Shown here: piece after piece, positions 60,276-64,000 of the stretch | Layout: every line of letters begins with the position of its first letter | Position numbering within the stretch: position 1 is the stretch's first letter | From: Methanosarcinales archaeon | GTDB taxonomy: Archaea; Halobacteriota; Methanosarcinia; Methanosarcinales; Methanoperedenaceae | NCBI GenBank assembly: GCA_905339155.1 | Contig: CAJPFJ010000044.1 | Location: 1-64,000 of the forward strand | DNA length: 64,000 bases | Direction: 5' to 3' | Position numbers and translations under genes: made by a program | The notes under the pieces: model-generated | What the model saw: the letters and a program-made list of their open reading frames with translations, nothing else | Told to the model about the DNA's origin: nothing | The model's database searches: none

Positions 60276-60797
60276 TCAACAAATATAACTCGCGCTTCCC
60301 CTGTCAAAACCACCCACAAGTTCCATTTTGAACTCATCCGGCTGCCAGGTTGCACCAGGATAAACGAGATTATGGAAAAAGTGCGCCGTATTCGCAGCGA
60401 TCTTTGTCGCAAGATGCTCCTCCCCGAATACCCCCTTTGTGATACTATGGGCCATCTGCCTGACACCGCTTTCATCCATATAGCCCAGTGTATGCAGGTA
60501 TTCATGGAGAAGGACATGGAAAGCATAAGGTTTGTAAAGCTCAAGTCTTGTCTCTTTTATTCTCTCAAGAGGGATCTTATTCATAACAATAACATTTGAG
60601 CCAACTGGATAGAAAGCCCCGAAAAATCCTTCTGGATGATTACCAAGATTGGCAAGTCCCAGCATCAGGCCTCCACGGCTTTTTCTTTGGCATTCCCATA
60701 CCGCAGCCTTCACCACTTCAAAGATGTCTGGCAGGGTTTTTGCATTTTCAAGGCGGGTATTGAAGTCTTTCCTTGGTTTGAAATTTTCAGGGATCAT
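60276..60797 (-). CDS. SprT-like zinc metalloprotease-type protein
   Basis: A 173-residue protein with the zinc-binding motif HEYLHTLGYMDES (HExxH at about 113-117) and no signal peptide. The N-terminal half (FNTRLENAKTLPDIFEVVKA, GLMLGLANLGNHPEGFFGAF) is characteristic of a group of archaeal proteins with the SprT-like or zincin fold. A third ligand may be His129 region in QMAHSIT. The function is unknown, but an HExxH and the archaeal distribution suggest a protease or structural zincin. It is divergent from the methyltransferase gene with 150 bp between. Confidence 0.78.
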   Translation of the reverse strand: MIPENFKPRKDFNTRLENAKTLPDIFEVVKAAVWECQRKSRGGLMLGLANLGNHPEGFFGAFYPVGSNVIVMNKIPLERIKETRLELYKPYAFHVLLHEYLHTLGYMDESGVRQMAHSITKGVFGEEHLATKIAANTAHFFHNLVYPGATWQPDEFKMELVGGFDRGSASYIC

Positions 60798-60947
60798 TTT
60801 TTGTAGTTTTTCCTATTTGGGTTTATTCGTTTGAATACGAACATTGTTAGATTGATGATGGGTAAATAAATAGTTACTGGTTGAGCATGATTTTAATAGG
60901 GATGAGTTATAAAAGGATTTGAGTTTACTCTGAAAGAAGGGACGTAT

Positions 60948-61775
60948 ATGGACGAAAAGCAACTCAAAGCAATGTTAAAAGAGACTTTCGACACAGTATC
61001 CGGTGGATACGACAGCGAAGCTCTCCGCTTCTTTCAGGCAAGCGCTGAGCACATGCCTGTCCTTCTAGGATTGCAAGGCAACGAGAATGTGCTCGATGTT
61101 GCCTGTGGAACCGGGAATGCGGCACTGGCTATAGCTAAATTTCTGGCGACTGGACAGGTAACAGCCGTGGATTTCTCATCAGGCATGCTCGATCAGGCAC
61201 GGCGTAAGGCGGCTTCACTCGATGTCCGCAATGTCGAGTTCATAGAGCGTGACATGCAAAATCTGAAATTCTCAGACGGTCTCTTCGATGTCGCGGTTTG
61301 CGCCTTCGGAATCTTCTTTGTCGAGGATATGGAAAACCAGCTTTCGCACATCGCGTCTGCGGTCAAGCCTGGCGGCAGGATCATGATCTCCAATTTTCAG
61401 GAAAACTACTTTCATCCCTTGAAGGACATGTTCTACGAACGGCTTGAGGCATACGGTGTGCAGATGCCCCCACAGACCTGGAAACGCATTGCGTCTGAGA
61501 TGGGCTGCATGCAGCTTTTTGAGCATGCAGGGCTTACGAATATCATCGTCACCCGGAAAAACGTGGGCTATCATCTGGACAGCGCACAACAGTGGTGGGA
61601 TGTAGTCTGGAACGCAGGGTTCCGCAGGATGGTGAGCCAGCTTTCCACGAAAGACCAGGAACGGTTCAAACGCGAGCATTTGGACGAAGTTGAAACCCTC
61701 AGAACCAGGGACGGCATATGGCTGGACGTGGGTGTGCTGTTCACCAGTGGGAAGAGGGGTTGGATTAGGAAATGA
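60948..61775 (+). CDS. Class I SAM-dependent methyltransferase (UbiE/MenG-like)
   Basis: A 275-residue methyltransferase. SAM binding is shown by ENVLDVACGTGNAALAIAKF (about 44-63) and AVDFSSGMLDQARRKAAS (about 72-89), then FDVAVCAFGIFFVEDMEN and the substrate-side GGRIMISNFQEN (about 147-158). It resembles the UbiE/COQ5 branch that methylates quinones, but several copies exist in such genomes and the substrate cannot be decided. The region upstream has GAGTTATAAAAGG near 60904, a good TATA box 40 bp before the start. Confidence 0.9.
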   Translation: MDEKQLKAMLKETFDTVSGGYDSEALRFFQASAEHMPVLLGLQGNENVLDVACGTGNAALAIAKFLATGQVTAVDFSSGMLDQARRKAASLDVRNVEFIERDMQNLKFSDGLFDVAVCAFGIFFVEDMENQLSHIASAVKPGGRIMISNFQENYFHPLKDMFYERLEAYGVQMPPQTWKRIASEMGCMQLFEHAGLTNIIVTRKNVGYHLDSAQQWWDVVWNAGFRRMVSQLSTKDQERFKREHLDEVETLRTRDGIWLDVGVLFTSGKRGWIRK

Positions 61776-61798
61776 AGATAAAAATATCTTATGCAAGG

Positions 61799-62989
61799 TT
61801 AATTAACATTTTCCAACAGTCTTTCCGAGCATCTTGCCAGCCGTTTAATTCCCTCTTCAATTTGCTCTTCATCAGAATTAGAAAAATTCAATCTCAACGT
61901 GTTAATTCTGCTACTATCATAAACATAAAATGGATTGCCAGGGACGAATGCAACATTCTCTTTAACTGCAAGCTCAAATAGATCCATTGATGAAACCCTC
62001 CCGGGAAGCGTTACCCATATAAACATCCCGCCTTCTGGTTTTGTATATCTGACTTCCTTTGGAAAGTACTCAGCTATCATGTCAATCATCAAATCTCGCC
62101 GTTTTCCATAAGCAACCCTTATTTTCATAATGTGTTCGTCTATATCGTTATCCATCAGGTACTGATTAACAATCCTCTGCGAAAGGTAATTCGAATGCAA
62201 GTCGGCAGCCTGCTTAACGACAATCAATTTCTCCATTATTTCTTTTCCGGCGCATATCCATCCGATTCTCAATCCCGGGGAGATTATTTTCGAAAACGAA
62301 CCTAAAAGAATTATATTATCCAGATAATTCCTGATGGAAGGCAAATCTTCCCCCGTAAATCTCAATTCACCATATGCATTATCCTCAACACAGATGACGT
62401 TATGCTTTTCGAGAATATTGGCAACATCTTTTCTTTTTTGCCCGGAGTAGGTAATCCCGGATGGATTCTGGAAATTTGGAATGGTGTAAAGGAGCTTTGC
62501 ATTATCTTCTCTTAGCGCTTTATCCAGTAAATCAGTGTCTATTCCATCATCGAGAAGAGGAACAGGCCGAAAATTTGGTTCAAAGATAGAAAATGCTTGA
62601 ATGGCTCCCAGGTATCCAGGTCTCTCGATAATAACTCTATCTCCTTTGTTCAAGAAAACCTTTCCAATTAAGTCAATACCCTGCTGCGAACCATTTGTAA
62701 TTAATATCTCGTCAGGTTCTATCTTTAACCCGCTCTTTATAAGATATCTTTCAGCAATGAACTCTCTTAAAGGTAAATATCCTTCACTCGTACTGTATTG
62801 AAGAACATTCCTGCCATCATTCTCCAAAACCTTTTTGGAAGCTGATGCAATTTCTTCCACCGGGAAAAAGCCAGGGTTTGGTAGTCCACCGGCGAATGAT
62901 ATCACTTCCGGTTGTTGTGTAACTTTCAATATCTCCCTGATGAAAGACTTACGGGTATTCTTCATTCTGTCAGCAAATGTATTTTTCAT
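61799..62989 (-). CDS. PLP-dependent aminotransferase (class I/II, LysN/2-aminoadipate type)
   Basis: A 396-residue fold-type I enzyme. Key blocks are ISFAGGLPNPGFFPVEEIA (about 30-48), LITNGSQQGIDLIGKVFL, TIPNFQNPSGITYSGQKR (about 170-187), CVEDNAYGELRF (about 200-211, with the PLP aspartate) and LGSFSKIISPGLRIGW (about 229-244) containing the Schiff-base lysine. It resembles multi-substrate aminotransferases of the MocR/LysN type such as 2-aminoadipate or aromatic aminotransferase. The substrate could be a branched, aromatic or dicarboxylic amino acid. Not linked to neighbours. Confidence 0.93.
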   Translation of the reverse strand: MKNTFADRMKNTRKSFIREILKVTQQPEVISFAGGLPNPGFFPVEEIASASKKVLENDGRNVLQYSTSEGYLPLREFIAERYLIKSGLKIEPDEILITNGSQQGIDLIGKVFLNKGDRVIIERPGYLGAIQAFSIFEPNFRPVPLLDDGIDTDLLDKALREDNAKLLYTIPNFQNPSGITYSGQKRKDVANILEKHNVICVEDNAYGELRFTGEDLPSIRNYLDNIILLGSFSKIISPGLRIGWICAGKEIMEKLIVVKQAADLHSNYLSQRIVNQYLMDNDIDEHIMKIRVAYGKRRDLMIDMIAEYFPKEVRYTKPEGGMFIWVTLPGRVSSMDLFELAVKENVAFVPGNPFYVYDSSRINTLRLNFSNSDEEQIEEGIKRLARCSERLLENVN

Positions 62990-63214
62990 GAATGTGTCCT
63001 TTAAATATTCAATCTGAGTTAAGTATTTCTATGATGGTAGATCCTGCTGAAATAGCAAATAGTCGATGAAAACGCTTTCATCACATGGCGCATTGTTACG
63101 AGATTGGTTTAAATCTCTTCGAGAAAAATTACAATCACTGATTTTTGGATTGTGCCATTAAAAAAGCTATGCATTATTTATATGAGCACAGACTCTTTAA
63201 TATTGGGAGTTATT

Positions 63215-63433
63215 ATGAAAGTTAGTGAATTAATAGAAGAATTCGTTCCGTGTGAAATATGTGGAAATAATGATTTAGAAAATTTTTATTTCTATGTTTT
63301 GATGAATGAGAGTTCCCAAGCATACGTAAAATGTTGTGAATGCGAAGAGATATACTATTCTACAAGAGCCAGAAAAAATCTTGTAAAGGCCCACACACTT
63401 TTAGTACAAAGTTGGCAGAAAAAGAGTGGCTAA
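63215..63433 (+). CDS. Small zinc-finger-like protein
   Basis: A 72-residue protein from the ATG at 63215. FVPCEICGNNDLENFYFYVL and YVKCCECEEIYYSTRAR provide two CxxC/CCxC pairs that could bind one zinc ion. The C-terminal segment (KNLVKAHTLLVQSWQKK) is helical. It resembles other small archaeal zinc ribbons that accompany transcription or RNA proteins, but nothing specific is recognisable. It is flanked by AT-rich sequence and followed by a transposase-like remnant. Confidence 0.6.
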   Translation: MKVSELIEEFVPCEICGNNDLENFYFYVLMNESSQAYVKCCECEEIYYSTRARKNLVKAHTLLVQSWQKKSG

Positions 63434-63500
63434 ATCGTATGCAGCCTGAGGATTTCCGGGGATTGACACCACTTTCTATGGTCACATCGATCCATGAATA
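63415..63500 (+). pseudogene. Possible C-terminal remnant of a Tn3-like transposase
   Basis: A short frame reads WLNRMQPEDFRGLTPL and, after a one-base shift, FYGHIDP. Tn3-type transposase ends have the pattern of LxPLxxxHIxPYG. No other part of such an element, and no terminal inverted repeats, was found, so the assignment is weak. Confidence 0.3.
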
Positions 63501-63646
63501 CTTGCTGGAAGAGGAAGGGCATCAAGGGTTAAAGAGCATTGTAAAGGACTGCTAAGTGATATCCTGAAAGAAAATAAAGCTGTTCACTTTGAATACAAAA
63601 AAAGAAAAACTATCTGCCAGGCCGGCTGGCAAACAGTGATGAAATT

Positions 63647-64000
63647 TTACCTGGAAAAAGAGCTATCTCCTTTTTCATTCATCTGTCTCATTGCCTCTTC
63701 GTACTCAAGAGGATGCTCGTGTTTCATCTGTTCCTCTGAAAGGTTGCCTGTAAGCCATGCTTTTGACATAGGGAATACTTCAGGGGAGTAATGAACATTC
63801 CACCAGTGAACAATAAATATGAACAGCGTAGCCAGTAATGCTTCATCTGTGTGAACGATAGTGGAAAGATGCACATAAGCATATGGAATTACTTCCATAG
63901 CCTGGAATGGATATAGCATTATTAGGCCAGTTACGCAAAGCATTACCATTCCCCAGAATGCGCCCCAGTAATCAAATTTCTCTTTCCAGCTATATCTTCC
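63647..64000 (-). CDS. b-type cytochrome membrane subunit, 5' part outside the window
   Basis: The C-terminal 118 residues of a membrane cytochrome run off the right edge; the frame is open through 64000 with YSWKEKFDYWGAFWG ahead of the first ATG at 63949. Two membrane segments contain MVMLCVTGLIMLYPFQAM and LLATLFIFIVHWWN, with histidines at YVHLSTIVHTDE and FIVHWWNVHY that could bind haem. The tail after SKAWLTGNLSEEQMKHEH is cytoplasmic. It resembles the b-type membrane subunits of formate dehydrogenase/thiosulfate reductase type complexes; partner genes would be to the right. Confidence 0.75.
   Translation of the reverse strand, partial: GRYSWKEKFDYWGAFWGMVMLCVTGLIMLYPFQAMEVIPYAYVHLSTIVHTDEALLATLFIFIVHWWNVHYSPEVFPMSKAWLTGNLSEEQMKHEHPLEYEEAMRQMNEKGDSSFSR

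Overview
The window reads as a chromosomal segment of a methanogen-related euryarchaeon, most likely an anaerobic methanotroph or close relative in Methanosarcinales (a 'Ca. Methanoperedens'-like genome would fit; this is inference, no marker gene was aligned). The supporting genes are a formylmethanofuran dehydrogenase subunit B (25.6 kb), coenzyme F420 ligase CofE (42.9 kb), an HdrD/HdrE-type pair (4.3-6.5 kb), two FrhB-family F420 oxidoreductases, two F420H2-oxidase-type flavodiiron proteins, two FtsZ-family proteins, archease plus RtcB, an intron-containing tRNA-Gly(CCC), and archaeal TATA-type promoters.

Layout. 0-13.3 kb is an oxygen-defence and thiol/electron-transfer region: a decayed superoxide dismutase, a quinone-oxidoreductase-like MDR protein, a CoA-disulfide-reductase/NADH-oxidase-like flavoprotein, peroxiredoxin, HdrE/HdrD-like proteins, rubrerythrin, a YHS-FrhB fusion, a ferritin-like protein, WrbA, then a compact cluster with two Rieske proteins, a glutaredoxin-FTR chimera, a membrane protein and an FTR-rubredoxin fusion. 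13.3-21.7 kb holds cysS, a CBS protein, a radical SAM protein, archease-rtcB, an O-methyltransferase and an NDH-2-like dehydrogenase. 21.7-27.5 kb holds an FrhB-like protein, a run of gene remnants, an NDUFA9-like protein, an M24 peptidase and fmdB. 27.5-33.8 kb is a cluster of small VOC/PhnB, SRPBCC, SnoaL, DUF1428 and RibD-type reductase genes of bacterial character. 33.9-36.8 kb is trpCBA behind TrpY-type TGTACA boxes. 36.8-49.5 kb holds an FtsZ paralogue, FprA, nitroreductase, aldolase, cofE, a folP-metV-metF-thiC operon and an RHH regulator-ftsZ pair. 49.5-64 kb holds ilvD, phzF, the tRNA, proA-proB, a second FprA, a SelB-like GTPase, a response regulator, a secreted propeller protein, a SprT-like protein, a methyltransferase, an aminotransferase and, at the edge, a b-type cytochrome.

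The most unusual property is the amount of recent gene breakage. Pieces of recognisable genes lie scattered between intact ones: two different halves of superoxide dismutase 16 kb apart; a block at 9495-9757 that joins a cysS piece to an fmdB piece, both about 90% identical to the intact genes at 14.5 and 25.9 kb; a VOC/PhnB chimera at 29461-29760 built from sequences related to genes at 31.3 and 33.2 kb; an amidase whose middle is deleted; remnants of HdrD, CapA and a luciferase-like protein at 23.2-23.9 kb; and a membrane-protein tail frameshifted by a 16-bp tandem duplication. Second in interest are regulatory arrays: five 11-bp-spaced direct repeats in front of the RHH-ftsZ pair, three TGTACA-like boxes at exact 10-bp spacing before trpC, and an inverted repeat that brackets the TATA box of the Rieske/FTR cluster. 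No CRISPR array or complete insertion sequence was seen.
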